Counted from the stretch's first letter, positions 43,936 to 56,968 are shown. The stretch is DNA of 64,000 bases from Helianthus annuus (GCF_002127325.2 NC_035439.2:144215540-144279539); one strand, 5' to 3'. Translations and numbers: made by a program. The notes: generated by a model not told the origin, from the letters alone.

Positions 43936-44935
43936 AAAAAGTGCTAATAAATTTTTTTTTTTGAAACGTAAATTTATTCACAGGCAGCCTGGCCAAAAAA
44001 CGACCCAGAACCGCACCCAAAAACTATACCATATACAACGGAGATTTACACCACTCTACCCAAACAATATTACGATGCTTTGATCTATTTTTTAACCAAA
44101 AAAATCCAAGAGACCTAACCTCCCCGAAAATCTTTTCCCAGCTGGTTTCCTTGCTAGAAAAAAACTTCGCGTTCCTTGCATTCCAGATGCACCAACATGC
44201 CACAATAATGAGTCCCCTAACCACCTCTTTATACTCCTTGTTTCCTGGACAAAACTTATAGTGCTCCACCAGATCACCGAAAGAAAACGCAAAGATGTGA
44301 GGGATGTTAGCCCACTCACATAACCGATTCCAAACCCTCAATGACATCTCACAACCCGAAAACAGATGATCAACTGATTCAACCGAATCCCCACAAAGGA
44401 CACAAAAAACCGAATCAATGCGAATGTTACGCCGAGCAAGAGCTTGTCTAGTTGGTATCCGGTCAAGAAGAGATCTCCACACGAAGATATTACATTTTTC
44501 GGGCACCCACGAACACTTACCGAAAGGCTGCAGACCTTCCAGAGCACTTTCTTTCGCTGCCAGCGCTTTGATCGAAGCCGCAGAGAACCTCCTGTTCGCC
44601 GCCAAGGACCAGACCCATCTATCGCTAGCCTCCGAGAACCTAACATCAGCTAAAACACTCGATGCATCCTCCAACTCAGCCAAAGCAGTCGGGGAACTTG
44701 GCTGAGCCGACCAGTTCCACAGCAAAACAGTTGACCCGTCCATAGCCGGAACACGATCACAAACCCAACAGTTTTTATCAGACTCAAGCTCAAATAAAGA
44801 GGGCCATTTAGACCTCAAAGGAGCATCCCCTATCCAATTGTCTAACCAGAATCTAATGTTCTTCCCATCCCCCAAATCCCCTTTAATGAAATCGAAGATA
44901 GTTTTACCATTTATCTTGAAAAAGTGCTAATAAAT
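43936..44935. repeat. 17 bp target-site duplication flanking a LINE
   Basis: AAAAAGTGCTAATAAAT is present at 43936-43952 and 44919-44935 without mismatch. It directly bounds the LINE fragment between them. Confidence 0.95.
43953..44918 (-). mobile_element. 5'-truncated LINE insertion with intact C-terminal frame
   Basis: The 966 bp insertion ends in a T run (poly-A tail on the minus strand) and is open from its right border to a stop at 44024. The 283 residues from the first Met (44875), plus more upstream, match the C-terminus of plant L1-type ORF2: GDGKNIRFWLDNWIG near the start, the zf-RVT block with WVPEKCNIFVWRSLLDRIPT and CVLCGDSVESVDHLFSGC (Cys, Cys, His, Cys pattern), then ACWCIWNARN. 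No RT or endonuclease is included, so it is dead on arrival, as usual for target-primed insertions. The uninterrupted frame and perfect duplication mark it as recent. Confidence 0.93.
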
Positions 44936-46405
<1,470 letters not shown>

Positions 46406-46408
46406 TTA

Positions 46409-46729
46409 GGGTGTAAGGGGTGCTCACCTCTTAGGTGAGTCCCCCCTCTTACACACAACCAACCAGAATAAGCCACGTCAACTCCCCTCTAACACTCCCC
46501 TAATACCTCTTTTTGATGGCGGCACTCACCTATTAGGGGAGTTGGTTTAAAAAAAAAAAAAAAAAAAGAAAATTTTTGATTGGTCAAACTCACCCTCTCT
46601 CCTCCCCTCTCTTCGGCAACCACTCACCCATTTCACTCCCTCTCTCTAACTTACCTAAAGGTTGGCAGCACCCCCCTAATAGGGGTTTTGGGTCACCGAT
46701 GGGGTCCCCGAAGGGTGCCCCGTACACCC
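46409..46729. mobile_element. PIF/Harbinger (Tourist-like) MITE, 321 bp
   Basis: Ends GGGTGTAAGGGGTGCTC and (reverse) GGGTGTACGGGGCACCC, flanked by TTA on both sides (46406-46408 and 46730-46732), the classical Harbinger target. The interior holds an A run and CCCCTCT-rich DNA but no transposase. Confidence 0.88.
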
Positions 46730-46732
46730 TTA

Positions 46733-48437
46733 TAGCGATCTTATTCTAATAAACAAATTTTAATTTTGTTTATATTGTTATAACTTGTTGTAGTTGTACT
46801 ATGTTAATCTTACTATTATATTGTCTAGTCTTATTTGTTTTTTTATAATTATTGTGCTACATATATTAAACAAAAAATATAGTTTTTTTCCTTTTTTCTC
46901 TTAATGAAAAAAAAGAGTTCAATACATATATGATGAGAAATAAGCGCGGGATGGCACGTGATGACAAAAGATTGACGGCTGTTTTGAGGTAGAGACTCCA
47001 AATTCCCGTGAGAATCATTTGGACCCATCGATATCTCACTATATATCCCCTCATGGTTTATTTCACTATTTATTTGTTACAAATTATACTAATAAAATTA
47101 TAAAATTCATGTACTACAACATCAACGTTATACACAGGCGGATCCAACTCATATTTGTGGGTTCCCAGGAACCTAGTGCGTTTGAAAAAAACAGAAAAAA
47201 TTAGTGAAAATTTGTAGAATTAAAAAAAATTAGTGAGAATTAAAGAGAATTTATCAAAAGGAACCCATTAAAATAAAATCATGCATCCATTATATATACA
47301 CATGTATGACTTAACACATTAGTCCTAATAACACTAAAAACCTTATGGACTTGAGGCGTTGAATTAGAACCTGTAACAAATATTAGACACTAGTGGAAAT
47401 CAATATAGTTTAGGGTTTTTGATTAGAGAGGCAGACGGATTATACAATCACCTAAGATGCTAGATCGATGACTCGGTTTTGGTAATGTTGTGTTGGTAAC
47501 TTTCGTTAGGGGTTCAAGAGAGGCAAACTTGCGCAGTTGCGCTCAACTCGACTATATTAGGTTAAGGTCGAGTTATGACTGACTAATCACTGAGACTTCA
47601 TTACGTAGGCTTGAGATCAGATCGAAATGCTCAAATCTATGTCCAACTATATATAGGTTATATACTTATACAGATTATTTCCTTCATCGTTAATCCCTGT
47701 GGAATAGGGTTCGAATGGTGCTTCGTTTTGTTAACTTTAGAGACTTTGAAGTGTCTCTTTCGACAATCTTGAAGAACATTATATTTTGAAAGCTTAATGA
47801 TTTTTGTTCTATGTATGGGCACAATTATTATATGTATGAAATTTACTCGTGTACAATTATTATATGTACTATCATAAAATATTATATCATTACCTTGAAC
47901 ATAAGGTACGTGTATTTGAATATATAATATACGATTGTTTATACGTATAATAGGTGATATACATTTTTACCCTTCAATTCCAAACAAGAATCACGAGCTT
48001 ATGATTCTTCCCCGTCAGTCCTCCCGTGTTAGCATTGTCTAGTCTCCCATATCCTTTATTTTACTAATATACCCTCATCACTCAATTCTATAAACCAAAT
48101 ATCTTTACTAAATAATCAGATCAATATACACACACATAAAGATGTGATCAACACCTATATGATAAACACTGTAAAATAAATATTTGTTTTCATTTTGATT
48201 ATTATTGATAGACATATCCGTGGCTAATCCGTCGATCAACGTATCAACTGTCGGTTAAAGTATGTGGTAACTGAAGTTAGGTCGTAAGCGAGAACACTTT
48301 AGGATCACCATCCTTCACCAGCGACAACCTACACCATACCTCACTGACAGATCACACACTGACTTTAGTAACGAATTATAGACGAATCTTTACCGATGGA
48401 TCCCGAATGCATGTCAACGATGGGTCACCTAAGGTTG
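46733..48437. other. Intergenic, nothing firm
   Basis: No gene recognised. ACACAGGCGGATCCAACTC at about 47133 resembles an end of the CAGTGGCGGA MITE family, with a possible partner near 47375 (GAACCTGT), but no duplication was seen. The rest is AT-rich. Confidence 0.4.
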
Positions 48438-48445
48438 TTCATAGA

Positions 48446-48608
48446 CTTGGGCGATGCTTTTAAGGAGCCAGGGGTGCCCCCTTCCCGTGTTTTTTCTCAG
48501 TAGTGTAAATTTACGCGTATTTTGTTCGAAAATTATATATATGTAAAAATTCCCACCCTGATTTTCTTGAGTTTGGCCCCTTATATATTTTTTCAAGCTC
48601 CGCCACTG
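48446..48608. mobile_element. hAT-type MITE (CAGTGGCGGA family), decayed end
   Basis: The right end in reverse is CAGTGGCGGAGCTTGAAAA. The left end CTTGGGCGATGCTTTTAA is a diverged version. A perfect 8 bp duplication TTCATAGA flanks it (48438-48445 and 48609-48616). 163 bp, no coding. Confidence 0.82.
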
Positions 48609-48616
48609 TTCATAGA

Positions 48617-49317
48617 CAAATCAATGACTGTCTATCATCGACAAAATGATGTAGGTACATAATAGTTGTTTTCAATTGGATACAAAATATTTGCATTTTT
48701 AGTAATCTTTAAAACTTTATGAAATCTATATGTGTATACACATGTCTTGCAACAACTATAGAATTAAATAGTTAACTAAACATATATATTAATTAAGCAT
48801 AAAAGATAACCCTTGATGTCGTTATTATCATTTTGAATGGTTCATACAATTCGTATACCCAGATAGGGTTAGGTTCATTTATGAACAACCTCTTTGATAG
48901 TGAACACTAGTGGACTAATCCTAGCCCTTGATTATCAATGCACAAGTGTATACACAAGTGTAAATCAATGACCAGTATTTGATGATGAAAATACACTAGT
49001 GTATTTTATGATTTGATGATTTAAATCAATGGTTAGGATTTGGTTACTCAGTTCACATATACACTAGTGTTCACTCTAGAATCTCACCTATCCACGCGGT
49101 ATGTATATGAAGATGTGGTAAAATGCATGTCATATTACCCACATATGTATATGAAGACTGTGGTAAAATGCATGTCATATTTAGACATTTTCTCAACCAC
49201 CAAAAGAACTTATTATACGGCGTATATTGATTTGTCAGTCTAACGTAAGGGTCGAGAAACAATTTGCAACTCTAATGTCGTGGAGCTCTTTATTGATGTG
49301 ATTTCTTTAGATAAAGG
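48617..49317. other. Intergenic DNA
   Basis: No gene. TGTGGTAAAATGCATGTCATA occurs twice (about 49114 and 49158). Several ACACTAGTGT words lie at 48900-49075 without a clear element. Confidence 0.45.

Positions 49318-49382
<65 letters not shown>
49318..49382. repeat. (TA)n microsatellite
   Basis: About 32 TA units directly border the left end of fold-back element 3. Confidence 0.95.
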
Positions 49383-49384
<2 letters not shown>

Positions 49385-50274
49385 ACAAAGATCCGTTAGG
49401 AACCACCCTTTATTGCGAGAACCGCGAGAACCAGTGTGAACACAAACAGTAATAGCTAAAAAAATCTAAAAAACACCCAAAAATTTTTTTTTTTATTTTT
49501 TTACTATTTTTTATATAAAAATCGCTACTTTTAGTATCCAAAAAAAAAAAAAAATTTTTTTTTTTTTTTAAATTTTTTTTTTAAAAAAAAAAAAAAATTT
49601 TTTTTTTTTTTTGGCTACAAAAGTAGCGATTTGAACATAAAAAATAGTAAAAAAATAAAAAAAAAAATTTTAGATTTTTTTTTGATTTTTTTTTGATTTT
49701 TTTAGATTTTTTAGGTTTTTTGGGGGTTTAGTTTTTAGCATTTTAGCTTGGGGGGGTGGGGGGGGGGTGGGGGGGTTTAGGTTTTTGGGTGGTGGGGGAG
49801 GGGGGTTTAGGTTTTGGGGGGGGGGGGGTGGGGGGGTGGGGGGGGGTTAGGTTTTTTTTAGGTTTTTTGAGGGTTTTAGTTTTTAGCATTTAGCTTGGGG
49901 GGGGGGGGGTTAGGTTTTTTTTGGGGGAGGGGGGTTAGGTTTTTTTTTTGGGGGGGGGGGGGGGGTGGGGGGTTTAGGTTTTTGGGGGGTGGGGGGGGTG
50001 GGGGTTAGGTTTTTTTTTAGGTTTTTTTTTAGGTTTTTTGAGGGTTTTAGTTTTTAGCATTTAGCTTGGGAGGGGGGGGGGTTAGGTTTTTTTGGGGGGG
50101 GGTTAGGTCTTTTTTTTGGGGGGGGGGGGTGGGGGGTTTAGGTTTTTGGGGGGTGGGGGGTGGGGGTTAGGTTTTTTTTAGGGTTTTTTTAGGTTTTTTT
50201 AGCTATTTTAGCTTGTGTTCACATTGGTTCTCGCGGTTCTCGCAATAAAGGTGGTTCTCGCATGAACCTTACCC
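49383..50274. mobile_element. TA-bordered fold-back element 3 with G-run core
   Basis: The left arm has GGAACCACCCTTTATTGCGAGAACCGCGAGAACCAGTGTGAACAC and the right arm its reverse with few differences, about 55 bp in all. The inner arms are also complementary (AAAAATAGTAAAAAAATAAAA and TTTTTTATTTTTTTACTATTTT, TCGCTACTTTTAG and AAAAGTAGCGA). The core at about 49720-50190 consists of repeated blocks of G7-G14 with T-rich TTTAGGTTTTT spacers. TA repeats flank both sides. No coding region. Confidence 0.82.
49720..50190 (+). repeat. G-run / TTTAGGTTTTT block
   Basis: More than a dozen G runs of 7 or more bases alternate with TTTAGG(T)n and TTTTAGTTTTTAGCATTTAGCTT words, in at least three similar sub-blocks starting at the TAGCATTT(A)GCTTGGG phrase (about 49735, 49885, 50055). 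The words resemble plant telomere units (TTTAGGG) loosely. Homopolymer lengths in this block may not be reliable. Confidence 0.8.
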
Positions 50275-50292
50275 TATATATATATATATATA

Positions 50293-50786
50293 GGGGAAGG
50301 TTCAAATGAAAACCACTAGTTATTGTGAAAACTAGAAAACTAACTAAAACCCACTAAAAAGGAGGGAGGGAAGACTTTTAATGAAGTAGGGGTAGTTTCG
50401 GGTTTATGTTTAGGGTTTAGTTTTAGGTTTTCGGGAGGGTGGGGGGTGGGGGGGTTTAGGTTTTGGGGGGGGGGGTAGGCTTTTGGTGGGAGGGTGAATT
50501 TAGGTTTGGGGGGGGGGGTGGGGGGTTTAGGTTTTTGGGGGGTGTCGGTGGGGGGTGGGTTAAGTGGTTTAGGCTTTCCGTATTAGTGCACATGTGCAGT
50601 ACAACCAAAAAAATTTTTTTTTTTTTTGAATTTTTTTTCCATATATAAAAAGTAGCGATTTTTCTAAAAAAAATTGTAAAAAAAAAAAAAAAAAAATTTT
50701 TGTATGTTTTTTTAGGTTTTTTTTAGGCTTTTTTAGTTAGTTTTCGAGTTTTCACAATAAAAGTGGTTTTTATTTGAACCATCTCC
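50293..50786. mobile_element. TA-bordered fold-back element 4
   Basis: The left arm GGGGAAGGTTCAAATGAAAACCACT and the right arm in reverse GGAGATGGTTCAAATAAAAACCACT agree for about 55 bp, through ATTGTGAAAACT and GAAAACTAACTAAAA. The core has shorter G runs (about 50400-50560), including TTTAGGTTTTGGGGG words as in element 3, plus GTGCACATGTGCAGTACAA as in element 1. (TA)n separates it from element 3 (50275-50292) and follows it. Confidence 0.85.
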
Positions 50787-51164
50787 TATATATATATTGA
50801 TGTTATTAGGTCAACAAATTTTATATATCGTTTTTATATCCTTAAAGACCCCATGAAAGTGAAACTAATCCATTCATCTACAACATAAAATGTGTTTTCC
50901 TGATGATGTTAAACCGAAAACCCTAATGGGCTTTTTGGTAAAACTAGCCAAATAAAAAGGTATAGAAGTCTTTAATAATTTGAAGGATAAAGCATAATAA
51001 TAGTTTATTTTTTAGGGAGTGTTTGGTATATTGGTACAAAGGGAGTCATGTGAGTACTGATCAGTAGCAAACAAGCCTTTGATTATTGATTTGAGAGCTC
51101 ACCTTCTCCATATAAGCTTCAGAGGTTGCAGAAGGATTCATATTCAAAGAAGCAACTGCACAAC
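50787..51164 (+). promoter_or_regulatory. Upstream region of the bHLH/ACT-like gene
   Basis: Between fold-back element 4 and the ATG at 51165. A TATA-like CATATAAG at 51109-51116 lies about 50 bp before the ATG, which would leave a short 5' UTR. No other site is claimed. The proximity of a TA-bordered element, under 400 bp away, means the promoter is very compact or includes transposon DNA. Confidence 0.4.
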
Positions 51165-52754
51165 ATGGTCTCAAGAAAGCACAAGAAAGATCATGTACTG
51201 CATGAGAAGCTGCAACTCCTTCGATCTATCACTAACTCTCATGCAGTAATTCTCTGATTGATTTCTTTCATTGGCTTAATTTCATATGCTTCAATCATAT
51301 GCACAGATTGGAATTAAGACTTTCTTGATCCATTTTCTTTATTACCTTTTGATGAAGTTTATTTCTTGAATTATCTCTCTTTAGTTCCATGTGGTGTTAT
51401 TTATCATTATACGAATACTTGTTGCAGACGAACGATTCGTCGATCATCCTAGACGCGTCCAAGTATATCCAAGAGCTCAAACAAAAAGTAGAAATACTAA
51501 ATCATGAGATAGCAAGTGGACAAAGTTCAAGCTACCAGAATTCATGGCCAGTGGTATGTGTGTATATAAATATATCTACATACATACACATACATATAGA
51601 TATTTAATCAAGTTTATCTTTTAACTAATGGTATCCCTATCGATCACTCTATCAGTATCCTTATGTCACAAGTTTCATTTTCATGATACCCCCCCCCCCC
51701 CCACAAGTGTAACATTGTAGTCAGTGGCGGAACTAGCCCAAAAATTTTGGGGTATCCCATTTTTTTTTTATTTTTTAGACCAAGGGTATCCTGTGTATAA
51801 CGGAGACGAAGTTGAGGGGTATTTTTACACTACGAAAACGGAGTTAAGGTGTATTTTTACACTACGGAGACGGGGTTGAGGGGTAGCCTGTGCTACCCCT
51901 AATAACCTTCTAAGTCCGCCCCTGATTGTAATCAAATTGAAATTAAGTTCTCGGTCGGTTCTTCTTATTTGTATATGTTTAATCATGTTGGGTGTGTGAT
52001 ATATATTTCAGGTAACAGTTGAAGCTGTAGAAAAGGGTATACAAGTAATTTTGTACTCAGAAAGGAGCTGCCCAGGTCTACTAGTTTTTGTATTGAATGT
52101 TTTTGAGGAACTAAGTCTTAATGTGTTGGAAGCTAGGGTTTCTTGTACAGGCAGCTTTCATCTAGAAGCACTTGGAGTTCAGGTACTCTTAACTTATGGA
52201 CTTGATTGCCCTTCAAATATACACAAAAACAAAAAGGAAATCTTCATAAGAACAAAATATTACATGCATCTAATTATGCTATTACCCTTTAGTTCTTTAA
52301 AAAAGGTAATTAAATAATTAAATAGAAATTAATTTTGATTTCTTGAGGGTTAATGCATGCAAATTTGTTGATTTTTCATGCATGAGCTTGAATCTTTAAC
52401 ACTTATTGATAAGTTTCATAAATGTTCTTATACCAATTTAAATGCTTAATACATTGAGTGTTATAAAGTTCTTTGGAGTCTAGCATGATAATAAATAACC
52501 AAGTAAAAACTTGCTTATATAGTCATGAAATTTAGTCAATAAATCCCTAGACAAGGGTTGTACTTGCTTAAAATAGCACATGTTTTCCATGATCTTTAAC
52601 TCGATTAAATCGGTGTTTGTGTTGAACTAACTAAGAAGGCGATCGGTTCTTGCAGAATGAACAAACCGGAGAAAGCATAGACGCCCATATTGTGAAACAA
52701 ACAATCTTACATGCGATCGAAAACTGGAGCGAAAACAATGATCATCAAGACTGA
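51165..52754 (+). CDS. HLH/ACT-like transcriptional regulator (SCREAM-like small bHLH)
   Basis: Four exons with GT/AG borders, all phase 0: 51165-51245, 51428-51553, 52012-52182, 52656-52754, giving 158 residues. Residues 1-12 are basic but lack the usual Glu/Arg set of a DNA-binding bHLH. An HLH follows (HEKLQLLRSITNSHA, loop, SSIILDASKYIQELKQKVEIL, about 13-52), then from residue 68 an ACT-like fold (VTVEAVEKG...SERSCPGLLV...NVLEARVSC...FHLEALG) and a tail ending NWSENNDHQD. Plants have a family of such short proteins, related to Arabidopsis AT3G56220/AT2G40435 as I recall them; they are thought to act in the nucleus through dimerisation. Length and exon layout fit that family. Intron 2 carries a hAT MITE. 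All key segments are intact, so it is probably functional. Confidence 0.92.
51722..51924. mobile_element. hAT-type MITE in intron 2 of the bHLH-like gene
   Basis: Ends CAGTGGCGGAACTAGCCC and (reverse) CAGGGGCGGACTTAGA, flanks ATTGTAGT (51714-51721) and ATTGTAAT (51925-51932), 7 of 8 matching. The interior has a threefold TTTTTACACTACGRARACGG repeat. It lies wholly inside the intron, clear of both splice sites. Confidence 0.88.
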
Positions 52755-53870
52755 TCAATTGATCATGCGCATCCGGTTTGCTCTAGTTTCTTGAATCTTG
52801 TTAATGTTTCTAGCTTGCAAGAACCGCAACTAGAAGACCCAATTGGTATTCAAGATATATATAAATCTTAGACCAAAAACCCTATAATTAAGTTTGCACT
52901 AACGCCCAAGTGTTAATGTGCTATGTATGCTTGAATTCATGTACGTTCATAAACAAGTGTACCCTTTTGGATTTAGATATGCAAGCTAAGTAAGATAAGT
53001 GCTCGTTATATATATATTCTTCTACTAACTTGACTTCATACCATTAACCTAAACTTTCATAAGTTTACCTGATTTTCATGCTTGTTGTGTGCTAAGTAGT
53101 TGCATTTTCGACTTGTTGATAGCCATAGCCATAGGCACTCAAGTTTATAGTCTTGTAATTTTTTCAACGGCTCTAATTGATAAATTAAATGTATAACTTG
53201 GCCAAAACGAAAGAGGATAAAGTTAGACGAAAGTATTTCAATGTATATTAAAAAACAAGAAAATCAAAATCCTTTTGATGATATAATGAAACTATTATTG
53301 TATTACTTTTGTTTTAGTGGTAACATTTAACACAATTGCGTTATTTATGAAGTTCAATAAATAAAACACAAAAAGGTATTTGCAATCATTTATCTCGCAA
53401 CATTATGCACTAATAAACTTTTATTCATTCTGATACGAGACAGAAACATACCCTTATTATGTAAACCTTGCAATCATATATCTCGTCTTTACAACTATAC
53501 CACATGGACCTAAGATACTTCTTTGGGAAACGCTATGGGTAATATGGGGATAACTAAATTATGAGTTAATTATGTAAATAGTTTACGTGATTTTTTATTA
53601 AATAAATATTTTGATATAATTGTAAGAAGTTATATGTTTGAGATTCATGGTTGTCATTTTATAACATTTTTGGGCTCTAGCAATAATCTTTACACATGTA
53701 TTTATAACTTTTACATCTATTAACTTTTTCAAAATGACATTTATACTATTTCACAAACCAAATGTATAGTTTATATAAGTTGGTTTAAAAATAGAACCCT
53801 CTCCTCTTCCCTCTCTTCTTCTACAACTCCACGTCTCCACCTCCCTTCTTCGTATGCTATCAAGGGGGTA
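52755..53870. other. 3' flank of the bHLH-like gene and intergenic DNA
   Basis: The gene's 3' UTR probably lies in the first few hundred bases; several AATAAA-like words are present but none is assigned. No further gene was seen. Confidence 0.5.
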
Positions 53871-53874
53871 AGAT

Positions 53875-55020
53875 AGTAAAGGGAAAGTTTATTAAAGAAC
53901 ACACCAAACTAGCAAGTCGCTAGATTATGTTAAATACTACAATTTACAACCCAAGATTAAAATTTCACCAATCTTTTCAATCTAGAGAGTTAACTTTCCC
54001 CTAGGTTTTAATCTAAGTGAATGAATTTGCTATACTCTCTAAAATCTTTGTCGGGTTCTTCCTTAGGTTGTTGAACAATCTATCATTTCCAGCTCTCCAT
54101 AAGAACCATAATGTCACAATGATAATGCTTTGATTCTTTTTCTTGTACATCTTGGAACCGTGTGCTTTTATCTTTAAAGTGTAGCCTTCCTTTTAACATA
54201 TCTTCCATTTTCATATCTATTTTGAACCACATTTTCACCAAATTGCACACATTATCAGCTAACTTGCAAAGTGAGCATATGGTCTATCATTTCAAGTGCA
54301 GCTCCACGTACATCACATACAGGGCCGGCCTTGAGAATTTTTGTACTCTGTTCGAGCTTGAAAAAATGTGCCCTTAGACCTTAACGAAATTGGGTATTGA
54401 GCGCACTGTCTAAACCTAATGCCAATGGGCTAGTAACTAATCTAAACCATAAGAATAGTTTTCTAAGTGGGCCTATGTTGGTGTTTATACGGGTATGCCC
54501 TATTAAAAAAGTTAATTTTACATATACACATCTGTTTTTTTTTTTAATATCGTGCCCTTTGAAATATCGGGCCTGGCCGGTGGTCCCCTGATCACATATC
54601 GTAGTTGGGAATTACATGTTTCTTTGTGCCAAAGCCACCTTGGTTTGTATTATATATTATCCATTCTAGCTCACCATGAAAATAAATTATGTTTTTTGGG
54701 TGTCCATATCATCCCATGGTATAACAAACTATCACAAGAAACATGTGTTTCTCAATCAACAGTTTGATCTAATGGACAATAAAGTCATATGTTAGATCTC
54801 ACTTCCATTCCCAACAATCAAAACCATCTTTTGTTGTATGGTGTCTTATTCTGAAATGCAGCCCACCATCTCTCGAACTTCAGTTTCCGAATTCGGGTTT
54901 CTTGACCATTCATCATTTCAGACGGGACCAAGAGAATCGTTTATCAACCTAATCTTCACCAAGCATCTCTTTTTCTTTTCTAGCTTGAATAAGTTTAGAC
55001 AAAAGTCTTAAATCCATAGA
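53875..55020 (-). pseudogene. Decayed LINE zf-RVT region with nested MITE
   Basis: On the minus strand, YHGMIWTPKKHNLFSW and the following Arg-rich text (about 54600-54720) match the zf-RVT block of plant L1 ORF2. TLWFLWRAGNDRLFNNLRKN (about 54050-54120) matches the ...WxIWxARN end. Stops and shifts occur throughout. The hAT MITE at 54320-54590 splits it. Borders were not defined, and no poly-A tail or duplication was found. It is older than the LINE at 43953. Confidence 0.7.
54320..54590. mobile_element. hAT-type MITE (CAGGGCCGGCC), 271 bp
   Basis: Ends CAGGGCCGGCCTTGAG and (reverse) CAGGGGACCACCGGCC, with a perfect 8 bp duplication ATCACATA at 54312-54319 and 54591-54598. It is inserted into the LINE remnant. 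Confidence 0.9.
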
Positions 55021-56386
55021 TCACTGATGAAGATAAAGTCAATTATGTGTATTTTATGGAATTCTTCTTTTGATTTGTTAAACCTTTAGAATTGTTTCAT
55101 TCCAATCAACATGTCAAATTACATAAAGATAGCAAGTAGACGGACAACAAACCTTTAGAATTGGGATTCTTAGTTTTATGTAATTTAATCGCTTGTGACG
55201 TTACCACTTTACATAAACCTATGCATGTAATTACCCTGTAAAGAGGTAAACAACATCTCCCCACCACTACCATAATGAAACTGCATGCAGTTGAATTTGT
55301 TGGCCAAAGGGCCTTTGGCCCAATCACATTAATGGATTCCCATTTTCAAACCTTATTATGTGTATTTAGGTGGTGTAGAATTAGGGAGGGACGGAGGGTG
55401 TGTGTTGTTGTCTAAAAAAATTGAATCTGGTGTATAAACCCAAACATGTTATCAATGAAATTTTACATGAAGTTAATAGATTTGTTAACGAAAGTTAGCG
55501 TTAGCACCCAAATATGTTACATAATGAATACATAAATTTCACAACTTTTCCCAAATCATTTAGGGACCATTTGTATAATTAAATCATTATTATTTGAACA
55601 ATTTCAAACTTGGATTTAAATATTGTTTTACAAAAACTAATAAGCTAAAAAGATAGCTGATCGAGTGTACGTAACGTAACTCTATGCCATGTCTGGGCTG
55701 AGTTGGGCTACAATCTGACTTTTAACTCTAAGCCCACTGGATGATCAAAGACCATAAAAAAGGTTTTTTTATTTTTTTAATTTCTATTACTAGAGAAAAA
55801 ACAAAAATATATTTACCAGAAAAAAAAAACAAGAAAATAATTACAATTGATCATGAAATCTATTAACTTTAGGTGGTTCCGTCCGAATATATGCCCTAAA
55901 AATTATCCATCTTAACTCGAATCCTTTTAAGATATTATGAATGCTGAACAAATCATGGTAAAATGATATTCCAGAATTTAAAATAACATTAAATAGTATT
56001 ATTAGACTATGCATGATTAATTAAAAAAAGGAGAGGAGATAATGCTCTATATATGTGCAGGTATGAATTTGATCTCTTAATGCAGCCATAAGAACACTTA
56101 GAAATCCCAAAGTTTGATTACTTTCTTCTTCAACCATTTTAAAGAACTCAAGAAACTCTTAAAGTTTCAAAATTTTCTTTCAATATATTATCACCAGTTT
56201 CCTAACTTTTTGATCAACTAATTAAATTGTTACCAATTTCTTGCATGAAATAATAACGAAAACAAGACCAAAAGTCCTGCGTTAAAAACATGTAAACACA
56301 ACTGATAAACAACCTACATGCTTGGAAGCTAGTATTAGCAATTACTAGGAATGTTCCCAGACACCTTATATATATACGTATATATA
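55021..56386. other. Intergenic, nothing recognised
   Basis: No gene. Minus frames at 55106-55327 and 56214-56555 have no similarity. The phrase AACCTTTAGAATTG occurs twice (55081 and 55150). Confidence 0.45.
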
Positions 56387-56646
56387 GAGAAAAAAAGTGT
56401 ATCGTACAAAATGCCTTAATGTACGAAGCGTACGCTATGGCAAGTTCGCATGTTATTAACCCAGAAAGGAAATCTCGCATATTGAAAAAAACCAAAGATC
56501 GCATGTTAAAAAAAATTTGCATGTTAAAATAATCACATGTTGCTGAAAAAACCAAAATCGCATATTCAAAAAAAAAAAAAAAATCGCATGTTGATACTGC
56601 ATCTCGTACGCAGCGTACGTTAAGGCAATTTGTACAATAATCGGCC
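56387..56646. mobile_element. TA-bordered fold-back element 5 (TCGCATGTT repeats)
   Basis: The left arm has GTACAAAATGCCTTAATGTACGAAGCGTACG. The right arm in reverse is GTACAAATTGCCTTAACGTACGCTGCGTACG. The core holds seven or so copies of (T)CGCATGTTAAAAAA / CGCATATTGAAAAAACCAAA. (TA)n lies outside both arms. Confidence 0.82.
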
Positions 56647-56656
56647 TATATATATG

Positions 56657-56668
<12 letters not shown>

Positions 56669-56693
<25 letters not shown>

Positions 56694-56931
56694 TATAATG
56701 TACTTCACGCCTTAACGTACATTAACGTACTTCACGAAATATATAACATGCGTAATTATTTTTTTGACCAAAATAACGTGCGTGATTTTGGATCCCATGC
56801 GTGATTATGTGGTCCCATGCGTGATTATGTGGTCCCATGCGTGATTATATGTTCCATGCGTGATTATACCCCTGATCCAACGGTTACCATTGTCTCCTAC
56901 GTGAATTATGATAAGCCGTGAAGTATGTTAA

Positions 56932-56968
<37 letters not shown>
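56669..56968. mobile_element. TA-bordered fold-back element 6 (CCCATGCGTGATTATG repeats)
   Basis: It begins with (GA)n and AAGTATAATGTACTTCACGCCTTA and ends with the reverse, TAAGCCGTGAAGTATGTTAACCTT plus (CT)n. The core has a run of about five (G)CATGCGTGATTATGTGGTCC units (about 56785-56865). Even the microsatellite arms are complementary: TA-GA on the left, CT-TA on the right. It is only about 20 bp from element 5. Confidence 0.82.

Noticed and set aside
50463..50648. Gly-rich protein frame
   Set aside because: Direct translation of G homopolymers in the fold-back element core.
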